Source: an uncultured Marvinbryantia sp. (GTDB lineage: Bacteria; Bacillota; Clostridia; Lachnospirales; Lachnospiraceae). Taken from it: DNA of 64,000 nt. The position numbers were made by a program, and so were the translations under genes. Position 1 is the stretch's first letter, and each line of letters opens with the position of its first letter. The notes beneath the pieces were generated by a model that saw only the letters and a list, made by a program, of their open reading frames with translations, was not told where the DNA came from and searched no databases. The DNA is taken from the NCBI GenBank assembly GCA_937915375.1, contig CALDMO010000032.1:26487-90486 (forward strand), given 5' to 3'. This document shows positions 8,975-17,573 of the stretch, one piece after another.

Positions 8975-10258
8975 ATGAAACGTGAACAGATGCAGGAAGT
9001 ATTAAAAAAAGAGAGTGTACACACATTATTTACGGAGCTTTACGGCGCAGGAAACGAAGAGTCAAATATGGAACGCTATATGGAGTTGGCGGACGGCTTT
9101 GAGAAAGCGTTCGGAGATACAGAGTTTGAATTGTTTTCCGCTCCGGGAAGAACAGAAATCGGTGGCAACCATACAGACCACAATCATGGAAAGGTGCTGG
9201 CAGGCAGCGTGAATCAGGATTGTATCTGTGCGGCAAGAAAAACAGATAAAAATCAGATCCATATCATCAGCGAGACGTTTCATCAGGATTTTGTGATCAA
9301 TCTGGACAATCTGTCTGCGGATGGAAAAACCAGCGGCACGGTTGCGCTTGTAAAGGGGATTTTGGCAGGATTTCGGGAGAAAGGCTTTGCAATCGGCGGA
9401 TTTGACGCTTATACGACCAGTACGGTGATTGGTTCAGCCGGTGTGAGCTCTTCTGCGTCTTTTGAAATGCTGATTTGTGCGATCTTAAATTATTTCTTTA
9501 ATGAAAATAAACTGACGGTGACGAATTACGCACATGCGGGACGTTATGCGGAAAATAAATACTGGAACAAGGCGTCAGGTCTGCTTGACCAAATGGCTTG
9601 TGCAAGCGGCGGTATTGTGACGATTGATTTTAAGGATAATGAAAATCCTAAGGTAGAAAAGATTGATTTCAGCTTGGATGAGATTGGTTGTGAGCTTTTG
9701 ATCGTTAATACCGGAAAGGGACATGCGAATATGAGCGACGAGTATTCAGCGGTTCCGGTGGAAATGAAGAAAGTGGCTGCCTTCCTTGGTAAAGAAGTGC
9801 TGGCAGAGATTCCGTATGAAACGTTTATGGAAAAGCTGCCGGAGATCAGAAAGGCATTGGGAGACCGCTGCGCGCTGCGTGCCCTGCATTTCTATGCAGA
9901 AAATGAACGCGTGGACAGTGAAGTGGCAGCTTTGAAAGAAAAACGTTACGATGATTTCCTGCGCCTGATCTGCGAATCCGGGGATTCTTCCTGGAAATGG
10001 CTGCAGAACTGCTATTGCATCGAAACGCCGCAAGAGCAGGCAATCTGCTATGCGCTGGCTATGACAGATCTGTATCTGAAAAAGATTAAAAAGAGTGCGC
10101 ACCGCATTCACGGAGGCGGCTTTGCCGGTGTGATCATGGTCATTCTTCCGAAAGAAGAAGTTGCGGGTTATACAAAATACATTGAAGAAAAAATGGGTGA
10201 AAAATGTGTTTACCGCATGACTATCCGCAAATACGGCGCGATTCATATGGAACTGTAA
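8975..10258 (+). CDS. galK: Galactokinase
   Basis: 427 residues, GHMP kinase family. The galactokinase signature P-G-R-T-E-I-G-G-N-H-T-D-H-N is at 57-70, followed by the GHMP nucleotide loop G-S-A-G-V-S-S-S-A-S in the first third and the C-terminal H-G-G-G-F-A-G motif. It phosphorylates galactose at C1, the entry step of the Leloir pathway. It is somewhat longer than the usual 390 or so residues. A GGGAGG ribosome site precedes the ATG. No galT or galE is adjacent, so the other Leloir genes must be elsewhere. The nearest candidate promoter is the divergent one at 8887-8915. Confidence 0.95.
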   Translation: MKREQMQEVLKKESVHTLFTELYGAGNEESNMERYMELADGFEKAFGDTEFELFSAPGRTEIGGNHTDHNHGKVLAGSVNQDCICAARKTDKNQIHIISETFHQDFVINLDNLSADGKTSGTVALVKGILAGFREKGFAIGGFDAYTTSTVIGSAGVSSSASFEMLICAILNYFFNENKLTVTNYAHAGRYAENKYWNKASGLLDQMACASGGIVTIDFKDNENPKVEKIDFSLDEIGCELLIVNTGKGHANMSDEYSAVPVEMKKVAAFLGKEVLAEIPYETFMEKLPEIRKALGDRCALRALHFYAENERVDSEVAALKEKRYDDFLRLICESGDSSWKWLQNCYCIETPQEQAICYALAMTDLYLKKIKKSAHRIHGGGFAGVIMVILPKEEVAGYTKYIEEKMGEKCVYRMTIRKYGAIHMEL

Positions 10259-10265
10259 AAATTTA

Positions 10266-10445
10266 TTAATCAATATAATTTTGTGAGCATTTTACGCACG
10301 CGGAGTTGCGGCTGCAGACGAAGGAGGTCATCACATCCTCCGGATAGCGGCTGCAGCTCCCTTTTTTGTATGTGACGGTATGTATGACTTTTGAGGCGTC
10401 TGTTGGACATTTGTAATCGTAATTTTTGGTGTATTCTAATTCCAT
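10266..10445 (-). CDS. Small Cys-containing hypothetical protein (59 aa)
   Basis: A 59-residue frame on the minus strand starting MELEYTKNYDYKCPTD. It has an AAGGA ribosome site 8 bases before the ATG. Five Cys are at positions 13, 31, 44, 50 and 53, the last two as a C-V-K-C pair, which suggests a small metal-binding or redox protein. It is unrelated to anything I can name. It lies 47 bases downstream of the LUD protein gene on the same strand, so the two are probably co-transcribed. Support for it being real: ribosome site, sensible composition, operon position, and no competing gene. Function unknown. Confidence 0.6.
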   Translation of the reverse strand: MELEYTKNYDYKCPTDASKVIHTVTYKKGSCSRYPEDVMTSFVCSRNSACVKCSQNYID

Positions 10446-10492
10446 GATAAAATCCTTTTTGTGTTTTTATATTTTTAAAAAAGTAATTTTTC

Positions 10493-11125
10493 TTAGAAGC
10501 CAAGCGCTTCTCCGACGAGAATTACATGCACGCGTCCCGAAAAACGGTTGTAATGCGTCACATGCAGCATGTTGCAGATTTTATGCGGAGACAGGCAGTT
10601 GTGACAGATACCGTCTTTGGCGCATGGCGTTTCCAGATGCAGACGCATGGCGTTTGGCGGCGCGGCTGTGTAATGAGCGCGGTTTATCGCTGCTTCCAGA
10701 GATGGCTCCACTTTATTCATACCTGCGATGACGATTACATGATCAGGCCCGTAGGAGAGCGCGGCCACACGATTGCCGGTACCATCGATGTTGACAAGCT
10801 GTCCGTCCAGTGTGATCGCATTTGCGCTCATCAGATAATAATCAGCGGAGAAGGCCTTGCGGTAAAAGGCTTTCATATCTTCCGGTTTTACATCCGCGCG
10901 GTCCCATAATGTGACCGGAGTATTTTTCAGGGCTTCTATCAGGCCGCATTCCTTGATGGATTCCGAACCGCCCCAGGTGACGGTCGAACCTTCTGCGATC
11001 AAAGACAGTGCCGCTTCGCAGGCAGATTTGGCGTCTGCACAGTAGGTTGCCTCCATGCCACGTTTTTTCAAGGCTTTTATTAAGGTTTCTGCTTGTTTTT
11101 CGTAAAATGCAGCTATTGCACTCAT
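10493..11125 (-). CDS. LUD-domain (DUF162) protein, lactate-utilization type
   Basis: The start at 11125 has AGGAGG upstream; an earlier in-frame ATG at 11182 lies inside the promoter region. 210 residues make a single LUD domain: the T-W-G-G-S-E-S core, Y-Y-L-M-S-A-N-A-I-T, N-I-D-G-T-G-N-R-V-A-A and the V-I-V-I-A-G-M-N-K segment. A Cys group (C-A-K-D-G-I-C-H-N-C-L) is near the C-terminus. LUD proteins include LutC of the lactate oxidation complex, but LutA and LutB are absent here, so the reaction cannot be assigned. These stand-alone forms are common in Clostridia. It is transcribed from the minus-strand promoter at 11185-11213. Confidence 0.85.
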   Translation of the reverse strand: MSAIAAFYEKQAETLIKALKKRGMEATYCADAKSACEAALSLIAEGSTVTWGGSESIKECGLIEALKNTPVTLWDRADVKPEDMKAFYRKAFSADYYLMSANAITLDGQLVNIDGTGNRVAALSYGPDHVIVIAGMNKVEPSLEAAINRAHYTAAPPNAMRLHLETPCAKDGICHNCLSPHKICNMLHVTHYNRFSGRVHVILVGEALGF

Positions 11126-11184
11126 GGTGAAATCCTCCTGATTGATCGTTTGATATAGGTATTTTAATTTTCTTAGTATCATTT

Positions 11185-11213
11185 ACTATAGTGTTGGGCT
11201 ATACATTCTTCAA
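11185..11213 (-). promoter_or_regulatory. Promoter of the LUD protein gene
   Basis: On the minus strand TTGAAG (11208-11213) and TATAGT (11185-11190) with a 17-base spacer, 60 bases upstream of the start codon. Confidence 0.6.
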
Positions 11214-11246
11214 CTCTATAATTTAATGATTATACCATAAAACCTG

Positions 11247-11275
11247 TTGAAAATCCACGCTTTTACCCGTATAAT
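11247..11275 (+). promoter_or_regulatory. Promoter of argS
   Basis: TTGAAA at 11247-11252 and TATAAT at 11270-11275, spacer 17, about 67 bases before argS. No T-box-like leader is visible; the leader is too short for one. Confidence 0.75.
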
Positions 11276-11342
11276 AGCTAGATAGACCGCCTTATGACAG
11301 AAACGGCGGCGCACAGGTTTTGAGCATAGAAGGAGTTTAAAT

Positions 11343-13106
11343 ATGGAAAAGATTATTAAAATGATCGAGCAGGAAATGATCCCTGCATTTGAAAAAGCTG
11401 GTTATGATGCCGCATTGGCAAAGGTGACGGTTTCCAATCGTCCGGATCTTTGTGAATATCAGTGCAACGGCGCGATGGCAGGCGCAAAGCTGTACAAGAA
11501 GGCGCCGATCATGATTGCGAACGACGTGGTGGCGAATTTAAAAGACAGCGCGACGTTTGAGCATGTCGATGCGGTGAATCCGGGTTTTATTAATCTGAAA
11601 CTGTCCGGCGCTTTTCTGGCGGATTATATGAACGGTATGCAAGAGGCAGAAGCGCTCGGTGTAGAAAAAGCTGTCAAACCGAAGAAGATTATCGTGGACT
11701 ACGGCGGAGCAAATGTAGCGAAACCACTTCATGTCGGACATTTGCGTTCTGCGATTATCGGAGAGAGCATTAAGCGCATGGGACGTTTTATGGGACATGA
11801 GGTGATCGGTGATGTACATTTGGGCGATTGGGGGCTGCAGATGGGACTGATCATTACAGAGCTTCATAAACGTCAGCCGGCTTTGGTATATTTCCAGGCC
11901 GATTTCACAGGGGAATACCCGGAAGAAGCGCCGTTTACAATCAGTGATTTGGAGGAAATTTATCCGGCGGCCAGCAAAAAATCAAAAGAGGATGAAGCAT
12001 ATCGTGCGGAAGCGCTTGAGGCGACATTCCAGCTGCAGCAGGGCAACCGCGGATACCGTGCGTTGTGGAATCATATCATGAAGGTGTCCATTGCTGATTT
12101 AAAGAAAAATTATAGTCGTTTAAATGTGGAGTTTGATCTTTGGAAGGGTGAATCCGACGCACAGCCGTATATCCCGGATATGGTACAGAAATTAAAAGAT
12201 GACGGTCTTGCGCATGAGGATCAGGGAGCGCTTGTGGTGGATGTCAAAGAGGAGACGGACAGCAAAGAGATCCCGCCTTGCATTATATTAAAATCAGACG
12301 GTGCGTCTCTGTATGCGACAACGGATTTGGCAACGATCGTGGAGCGTATGAAATTGTATCAGCCGGACGAACTGTTGTATCTGACCGACAAACGTCAGGA
12401 AATGCATTTTATTCAGGTATTTCGTACCGCAAAAAAAGCCGGCATTGTAAACGAAGATACGAAATTGACATTCCTTGGCTTCGGCACGATGAACGGCAAG
12501 GATGGGAAGCCGTTTAAGACACGCGACGGCGGTGTAATGCGTCTGGAGCATTTGATCGGTGATATTGAAGAAGAAATGTACCGTAAGATTGTGGACAACC
12601 ATGAGATCGATCCGCAGGAAGCAAAAGAGACGGCAAAGATTGTCGGACTTTCCGCGATCAAATACGGTGATCTTTCGAATCAGGCTTCTAAGGATTATGT
12701 ATTTGATATTGACCGCTTTACCTCCTTCGAGGGAAATACAGGTCCGTATATCCTTTATACGATCGTGCGTATTAAATCCATCTTAAACCGTTACCAGACT
12801 GCCGGAGGCAGTATGACAGGAGAGATCCGCCCGGCGGCAAATGACAGTGAAAAAGCGCTGATGCTGGAATTGTCCAGATTTAACGCGGTGATGGAAAATG
12901 CATTTGAGGAGATTGCGCCGCACAAGATTTGTTCCTATATTTATGATCTGGCAAATGCGTTTAATCGTTTTTATCATGAAACGAAGATCCTTTCAGAAGA
13001 GGATGAGGCGAAAAAAGCGTCCTGGATTCAGGTTCTGCTGCTGACACGCCGTGTGTTGGAGACCTGCATTGATGTGCTGGGCTTTACCGCGCCGGAACGT
13101 ATGTAA
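11343..13106 (+). CDS. argS: Arginyl-tRNA synthetase
   Basis: 587 residues, class I aminoacyl-tRNA synthetase. In order: the N-terminal additional domain with N-P-G-F-I-N, the HIGH-type motif K-P-L-H-V-G-H-L-R-S at 127-136, the catalytic Rossmann core with I-L-K-S-D-G-A-S-L-Y-A-T-T-D-L-A, and a KMSKS-region variant G-K-P-F-K-T-R-D-G-G. The alpha-helical anticodon-binding domain (DALR) comes last, with Y-I-L-Y-T-I-V-R-I. It charges tRNA-Arg in the cytosol. The ribosome site is AGAAGGAG. It is monocistronic, with its own promoter and terminator. Confidence 0.96.
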   Translation: MEKIIKMIEQEMIPAFEKAGYDAALAKVTVSNRPDLCEYQCNGAMAGAKLYKKAPIMIANDVVANLKDSATFEHVDAVNPGFINLKLSGAFLADYMNGMQEAEALGVEKAVKPKKIIVDYGGANVAKPLHVGHLRSAIIGESIKRMGRFMGHEVIGDVHLGDWGLQMGLIITELHKRQPALVYFQADFTGEYPEEAPFTISDLEEIYPAASKKSKEDEAYRAEALEATFQLQQGNRGYRALWNHIMKVSIADLKKNYSRLNVEFDLWKGESDAQPYIPDMVQKLKDDGLAHEDQGALVVDVKEETDSKEIPPCIILKSDGASLYATTDLATIVERMKLYQPDELLYLTDKRQEMHFIQVFRTAKKAGIVNEDTKLTFLGFGTMNGKDGKPFKTRDGGVMRLEHLIGDIEEEMYRKIVDNHEIDPQEAKETAKIVGLSAIKYGDLSNQASKDYVFDIDRFTSFEGNTGPYILYTIVRIKSILNRYQTAGGSMTGEIRPAANDSEKALMLELSRFNAVMENAFEEIAPHKICSYIYDLANAFNRFYHETKILSEEDEAKKASWIQVLLLTRRVLETCIDVLGFTAPERM

Positions 13107-13134
13107 ATTTTTGACAATTTTATTAAAGTTATGG

Positions 13135-13160
13135 GGCGGCATCGGTAGATGCCGCCTTTG
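13135..13160 (+). terminator. Terminator of argS
   Basis: Perfect 9-base stem GGCGGCATC / GATGCCGCC with a GGTA loop, followed by TTTG. The T run is short. Confidence 0.6.
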
Positions 13161-13220
13161 TACGTAAAATAACGATGTGATGTATGAAGGATGGAACTTT
13201 TTTCATCAAAACAGTAATGG

Positions 13221-13249
13221 TAGACAATTGAAGTTGTCTGTGTTATTAT
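13221..13249 (+). promoter_or_regulatory. Promoter of the envelope gene cluster, with an inverted repeat over the spacer
   Basis: TAGACA at 13221-13226 and TATTAT at 13244-13249, spacer 17. AGACAA and TTGTCT form an inverted repeat spanning the -35 and spacer, a possible operator. It lies 19 bases before the start codon at 13268. Confidence 0.55.
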
Positions 13250-13267
13250 CTTCATGAGGTGAGGAAA

Positions 13268-14257
13268 ATGGCTGATAAGAGGAAATTATCAACAATTCTG
13301 GGGATTTGCGGCGCTACCGTGCTTGCGTCAGGCGGCAGTGTGTTCGTGACAAATACGGCACTTTCATTGGTGGACGGCGAAAAACAAGTCACAGAGGCGG
13401 TGAAACCGGAGCTAGGAAATCAAGAAACGGAAGCTCCGCTTTCTATTGAACAATTCGCAAAAACAGAGGATTCTTTTACAATTCTTGCGAAAAAGGACAA
13501 AGAAGAAACTGAAAAAGAAACGGCATCTGCAGAAGACGGAGAAAAAGACGCGACAGGCTCTGGAACTGACGGAAGTAATACAGGCGCGTCAGACGGCAGC
13601 ACCGGAAGCGCGGACAGCGGCTCGGCTGGAAACGGAACATCGGGTGAAAGCAGCGGAGGAAGTACGTCTGGAAATACTACATCTGGCAACTCTAACGATA
13701 GTACAGGAGTCAGCTATGATGAGTGGGGCGGCTGGTACAATGCGGACGGCGATTACTACGATGGCAAGGGCGGTTATTTTGACGGCGACGGTTATCACTA
13801 TGTCGGAACACCGGATACCTTTACCGATGGCAGTATTCCGAATACATCCGTGGGGGGATCTTCATCCGGAGGAAATACTTCGTCCGGCGGCGGTTCATCA
13901 TCCGGCGGCAGCAGTTGGGATGACGGCGTAGATATTATTGATCCGGGTACGGGCGGCGGCAGCGGCGCGTGGGATGACAGTTACAAATGCTATGAGATCA
14001 ACAGCCGTTATTTGGCGAGAGAAGAACTGAGCAGTTGGGGATCAGAGGATCTGGCGCAGCTTAGAAATGAGATTTTTGCCCGTCATGGCAGAATCTTTAC
14101 GACTCAGAAATGGATCGACTATTTTGCAACAAAAACCTGGTACACACCGACCTATGATGCGGCTTATTTCGATGCAAATATGGGCAGCTTCTTAAACGAT
14201 TACGAATGGAAAAACCTGGATCTGATCTTGGAGCTGGAAAACGAAATCGGATATTAA
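13268..14257 (+). CDS. Secreted or surface YARHG-domain protein
   Basis: The start is the ATG after a GAGGTGAGG ribosome site; an in-frame GTG 9 bases upstream sits inside that site. 329 residues. The N-terminus has a hydrophobic signal or anchor segment (about 8-28), followed by an acidic stretch and a long low-complexity Gly/Ser/Thr-rich linker. The linker carries an aromatic/Asp patch (Y-D-E-W-G-G-W-Y and D-G-D-Y-Y-D-G). The last 80 residues are a YARHG domain (R-N-E-I-F-A-R-H-G-R-I-F plus a W-Y core), common in cell-surface proteins of Clostridia. It heads an envelope cluster, 15 bases before the next gene. Molecular function unknown. Confidence 0.8.
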   Translation: MADKRKLSTILGICGATVLASGGSVFVTNTALSLVDGEKQVTEAVKPELGNQETEAPLSIEQFAKTEDSFTILAKKDKEETEKETASAEDGEKDATGSGTDGSNTGASDGSTGSADSGSAGNGTSGESSGGSTSGNTTSGNSNDSTGVSYDEWGGWYNADGDYYDGKGGYFDGDGYHYVGTPDTFTDGSIPNTSVGGSSSGGNTSSGGGSSSGGSSWDDGVDIIDPGTGGGSGAWDDSYKCYEINSRYLAREELSSWGSEDLAQLRNEIFARHGRIFTTQKWIDYFATKTWYTPTYDAAYFDANMGSFLNDYEWKNLDLILELENEIGY

Positions 14258-14272
14258 GGGGAGGTACGTACA

Positions 14273-15328
14273 ATGGATAATCAGCAGTATAAATGGAGAC
14301 AGAGGAAGAAACGCAATCTTTACATTACCGTATGGATTTGTTTGGTAATACTTTTTTCTATACTCGTGACTTTTGCGTATGAGGGGACACGGGCAGGCGA
14401 TCCGTTGGCGGTAGCGAAAGAATACATTAAGGATACGACAGGAGCTGAGGTCAGCAAGGTGGAAACGGGAGACCGTTCTTTAAATGCGGACAATCAGTTT
14501 GTGCAGGAATACACTTTGACCTACACAGTGGATGGCAAGGAAGTACAGCAGAAGATGAATATGGTTCAGCAGAACAAAAAGAAATACGGTCTGTTTGAAC
14601 AGTGGGATGTTGCTTCGGCTGCAGCAGGCAGCTTGGAAGCAGAAATTACGGCTCCGACGGGTTCGCAGGTTCTGGTGGACGGTGTACGGCCGGATGAGAG
14701 CATGGTGAAAGAGGACGAGGCGCTTTCACCGGGCGCGGTCTGCTATCAGCTGACCGGTGTGGCGGACGGAGCGGAGTTACAGGTAAATGGACTTCCGTTT
14801 GAGTCATATAAAGGAACGATCGAAGCGGGAACGCCAGTGATTGATGTGCGCAATTATCTTGTGGTCAGTGAAAACGCAAAGGTACAGATGGAAGAACTCG
14901 GAAAGAGCATGATCAATCAGCTGCTTACGGCAGTTGTAGAGCAAAAGGGCGCGGACAAGCTGGGCAATGATTTTGCGCAGGTGGCAAATAAAGAAAACCT
15001 GTACCGCGTAATGACCGGAAATCTGGTCAAAGATGATGTCCTTCAGGTGAAGAGCATTTCTCTGGATGGGTTCAAACCGAAATTCGGCGAGGTATATTAT
15101 CCGGGCAAGGACGAAGAAGCATATATTGGGATCGAAATGAAACTGAAATATAATGTTAGTTACGAACCGGCGGAACTTTCCGGAGAGGAAACCGAGGCAG
15201 TCGAAGAGAGCGAATCAGAGACAGAAACGGAAGCAGTAAAAAAGGCAAAAAAAGAAGCGACTTTCTATTTCAAGTATGTAGATGGTAAATGCACGGTGAC
15301 TTCTGCGGAAGTGCCGGGAGTGATTTAG
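14273..15328 (+). CDS. Membrane-anchored extracytoplasmic protein of unknown function
   Basis: 351 residues. A Lys/Arg-rich N-terminus (K-W-R-Q-R-K-K-R) is followed by one membrane helix at about 17-37, then an extracytoplasmic region. The first 100 residues of that region (V-A-K-E-Y-I-K-D-T-T-G) resemble NTF2-like or TcaA-like folds, but I would not name a family. A second module with S-Q-V-L-V-D-G-V-R-P-D looks like the small beta domains (PEGA or TcaA type) of surface proteins. A Glu/Ser/Thr-rich linker precedes the final Y-F-K-Y-V-D-G-K segment. It follows the YARHG gene by 15 bases, so the two are probably co-expressed. Confidence 0.7.
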   Translation: MDNQQYKWRQRKKRNLYITVWICLVILFSILVTFAYEGTRAGDPLAVAKEYIKDTTGAEVSKVETGDRSLNADNQFVQEYTLTYTVDGKEVQQKMNMVQQNKKKYGLFEQWDVASAAAGSLEAEITAPTGSQVLVDGVRPDESMVKEDEALSPGAVCYQLTGVADGAELQVNGLPFESYKGTIEAGTPVIDVRNYLVVSENAKVQMEELGKSMINQLLTAVVEQKGADKLGNDFAQVANKENLYRVMTGNLVKDDVLQVKSISLDGFKPKFGEVYYPGKDEEAYIGIEMKLKYNVSYEPAELSGEETEAVEESESETETEAVKKAKKEATFYFKYVDGKCTVTSAEVPGVI

Positions 15329-15382
15329 CAGCAGGCAAACAGCATGGATTTTATGCAACCCTAATTAAAGCAGGGAGAATAG

Positions 15383-16291
15383 ATGAGAAGCAGAAAAAAA
15401 ATTACACTGGTGCCCCTGGCGCTGGCGGCGGCAATGATGCTGACCGCCTGTGCCGGAGGCACTTCGCAAAAACAGACAGAGGCTGTGATGGCATCAGAGG
15501 CAGGACAGCGTGATACGGCAGCGCAGACCGAAAGTAAAAAGGAAGCGACAGTTTCCGAAACAGAAGCAGCATCGGGAAACGCACAGGCGGAGGTCGGTCT
15601 TGGCAATGCTGAGGGAACTGTAGAAGAAACAGAGACAGAAAAAATGCCGGATGAAAACGCACCGCTGATTGCAGTGGATGCGGGACATCAGGGACCTGGA
15701 CAGGATATGTCCGGTCAGGAGCCGAACGCGCCAAGTTCGGATGTGATGAAAGCACGTTTGGCGACCGGTACGGCTGGAATGACGACAGGCGTCAATGAAT
15801 ATGAGCTGACGCTGCAGGTTGCGTTAAAGCTCAAGGAGGAGCTGACTGGGCGCGGTTATCGTGTAGTGATGACGCGGGAAACACATGATATAGATATCAG
15901 TAATATTGACAGGTGTCGTATTGCAGAGGAAGCTGGAGCGGATATTATGGTTCGGATTCACGCGAATGGTTCCGAGGACAGCAGCGTCAGCGGCGCGCTC
16001 ACGATAGCGCCGACGGAGGCAAATCCGGATACGCAGGATATTTATGAAGACAGTATGCGGCTTTCGCGGTTGGTGATTGATTCTTATTGTACGGCAACGG
16101 GATTAGATAACCGTGACATCTGGATCACCGATGAAATGACCGGGATTAACTGGAGCAATATTCCGGTGACTTACCTGGAAATGGGCTTTATGACAAATCC
16201 GGGCGACGATCAGTATATGTGCGAGGAAAGTAATCAGATGATTATGGCTGCCGGTATCGCGGATGGCATCGACGCCTACTTTGGGAGATGA
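15383..16291 (+). CDS. N-acetylmuramoyl-L-alanine amidase (Amidase_3) lipoprotein
   Basis: 302 residues. A lipoprotein signal peptide ends in the lipobox L-T-A-C (Cys23), followed by an acidic Glu/Thr/Ala/Gln-rich spacer to about residue 90. The Amidase_3 domain then starts at I-A-V-D-A-G-H (zinc His102). Further zinc and catalytic elements are N-E-Y-E-L, I-H-A-N-G and the Glu in Y-L-E-M-G-F-M-T-N. It cleaves the amide bond between MurNAc and the stem peptide outside the membrane. It is near the middle of an envelope cluster, and the CPBP protease gene follows after 5 bases. Confidence 0.9.
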   Translation: MRSRKKITLVPLALAAAMMLTACAGGTSQKQTEAVMASEAGQRDTAAQTESKKEATVSETEAASGNAQAEVGLGNAEGTVEETETEKMPDENAPLIAVDAGHQGPGQDMSGQEPNAPSSDVMKARLATGTAGMTTGVNEYELTLQVALKLKEELTGRGYRVVMTRETHDIDISNIDRCRIAEEAGADIMVRIHANGSEDSSVSGALTIAPTEANPDTQDIYEDSMRLSRLVIDSYCTATGLDNRDIWITDEMTGINWSNIPVTYLEMGFMTNPGDDQYMCEESNQMIMAAGIADGIDAYFGR

Positions 16292-16296
16292 TGTGA

Positions 16297-16953
16297 ATGT
16301 TCTGGAATTTTATGTATAAAGCAGGACGGGTATTATCGCCGATTTTGATTCATTATCTGGCGGCGAATGTGATTATGATGATATGGGTATCTTTAAGGCT
16401 GCAGACAGATGCAGCCTTTTTGACCAGCATAACGGCAGTCGTTTTACTGCCGGTGTTTTATAGTTGGTATCAGAAAGACAGGCAGAGAGAAAGCTGCGAA
16501 AAGAAGCAGCTGCGCCTTTGGGAATGCGTTGGGATCGCCGCATTTGGTATTTTTTGCAATTTTCTGATCGGTACGCTTGCCGGAGCCGCGTCGGAGGCGC
16601 TGCAGCTGAACAATGAGGCGCAGGAGATGCTTTACAGAAGTTCACTTTTGGTTCAGCTGATTGGAATTGGAGTGATTGTACCGTTTATGGAAGAAGTTTT
16701 ATTTCGGGGACTTGTATATAAACGCCTGAAAGAGTATACTGGTAATGATTGGACTGCGATATTTGCTGCAGCGGCATTGTTTGCGGTTTACCACGGCAAT
16801 CTGACACAGATGCTGTTCGCGTTTCCGATGGCGCTGGTTTTAATTATTCTTTATCGGAAATGGGGTACGCTGCGGGCGCCGGTTATCTTTCATGGGGCGG
16901 TAAATATCAGTTCGATTCTTCTGACCGCTTATACACAGGGAACTGCCATGTAG
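16297..16953 (+). CDS. CPBP-family intramembrane metalloprotease (CAAX-like)
   Basis: 218 residues with about six predicted membrane helices. The CPBP motifs are clear: E-E-V-L-F-R-G (Glu132, Glu133, Arg137), F-A-V-Y-H-G-N near 165 and F-H-G-A-V-N near 201, which together bind the metal within the membrane. Members process prenylated proteins or bacteriocin precursors, or give self-immunity; the substrate here is unknown. It starts 5 bases after the amidase stop, so it is probably translated from the same message. Confidence 0.87.
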   Translation: MFWNFMYKAGRVLSPILIHYLAANVIMMIWVSLRLQTDAAFLTSITAVVLLPVFYSWYQKDRQRESCEKKQLRLWECVGIAAFGIFCNFLIGTLAGAASEALQLNNEAQEMLYRSSLLVQLIGIGVIVPFMEEVLFRGLVYKRLKEYTGNDWTAIFAAAALFAVYHGNLTQMLFAFPMALVLIILYRKWGTLRAPVIFHGAVNISSILLTAYTQGTAM

Positions 16954-17027
16954 AAAGTTCTGCGGGATGCCGAGGTACATTCATATTTATGCGGCAGATA
17001 AAGAAGTGCAGCAAAAAGGAGAGACAT

Positions 17028-17552
17028 ATGAAAAAAGAAATCATGAGTTGGATCGGCTGTTTTGCAGTAGCGATCGCAGCGGCACTGTTTATTGTAACCT
17101 TTATTGGACAGAGAGTACAGGTAGACGGCCGGTCGATGGAACCGACTTTGCAGGATCGAGACAATCTGATCTGTGACAAAGTAAGTTATCGTTTTTCTGA
17201 TCCGGAGCGTTATGATATTGTGATTATCTATCCGGATGGAGAAAAGGATAAGCGCTGGATCAAACGTATCATCGGTCTTCCGGGTGAGGAAGTTCGTATT
17301 GACGAAGCTGGTACGATTTACATCAACGGTGAGCCGCTGGAGGAATCTTATGGAAAAGAAGTGATTGAAGATCCGGGTATGGCGATCGCGCCGATTCAAT
17401 TAGGAGAAGATGAGTACTGGGTGATGGGGGATAACCGCAATCACAGCAGTGACAGCCGGGTGATCGGACCGGTACCGAAATCAAGGATTTTAGGAAAAGC
17501 GTTTGTACGCATTTTTCCATTTAATAAAATCGGGCTGATTAAGCATGAGTAA
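17028..17552 (+). CDS. lepB: Signal peptidase I
   Basis: The start is the ATG after AAAGGAGAG. The frame is open further upstream but overlaps the previous gene with no ribosome site. 174 residues, the compact Gram-positive SipS type: one N-terminal membrane helix (about 6-25), the nucleophile Ser36 in D-G-R-S-M-E-P-T, the general base Lys79 in W-I-K-R-I-I-G-L-P-G-E, and the C-terminal M-G-D-N-R box with S-D-S-R. It removes signal peptides from exported proteins, several of which are coded just upstream. Confidence 0.94.
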   Translation: MKKEIMSWIGCFAVAIAAALFIVTFIGQRVQVDGRSMEPTLQDRDNLICDKVSYRFSDPERYDIVIIYPDGEKDKRWIKRIIGLPGEEVRIDEAGTIYINGEPLEESYGKEVIEDPGMAIAPIQLGEDEYWVMGDNRNHSSDSRVIGPVPKSRILGKAFVRIFPFNKIGLIKHE

Positions 17553-17573
17553 ATATAAAGGAGGCTATCAGGC

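Noticed and set aside
10270..10503. 77-codon minus-strand frame over the small Cys protein
   Set aside because: It is in a different frame, has no ribosome site, and contains improbable basic low-complexity sequence; the 59-residue frame has a site and better composition.
11276..11342. T-box leader before argS
   Set aside because: The leader from the predicted start is under 70 bases and has no T-box sequence or terminator hairpin.
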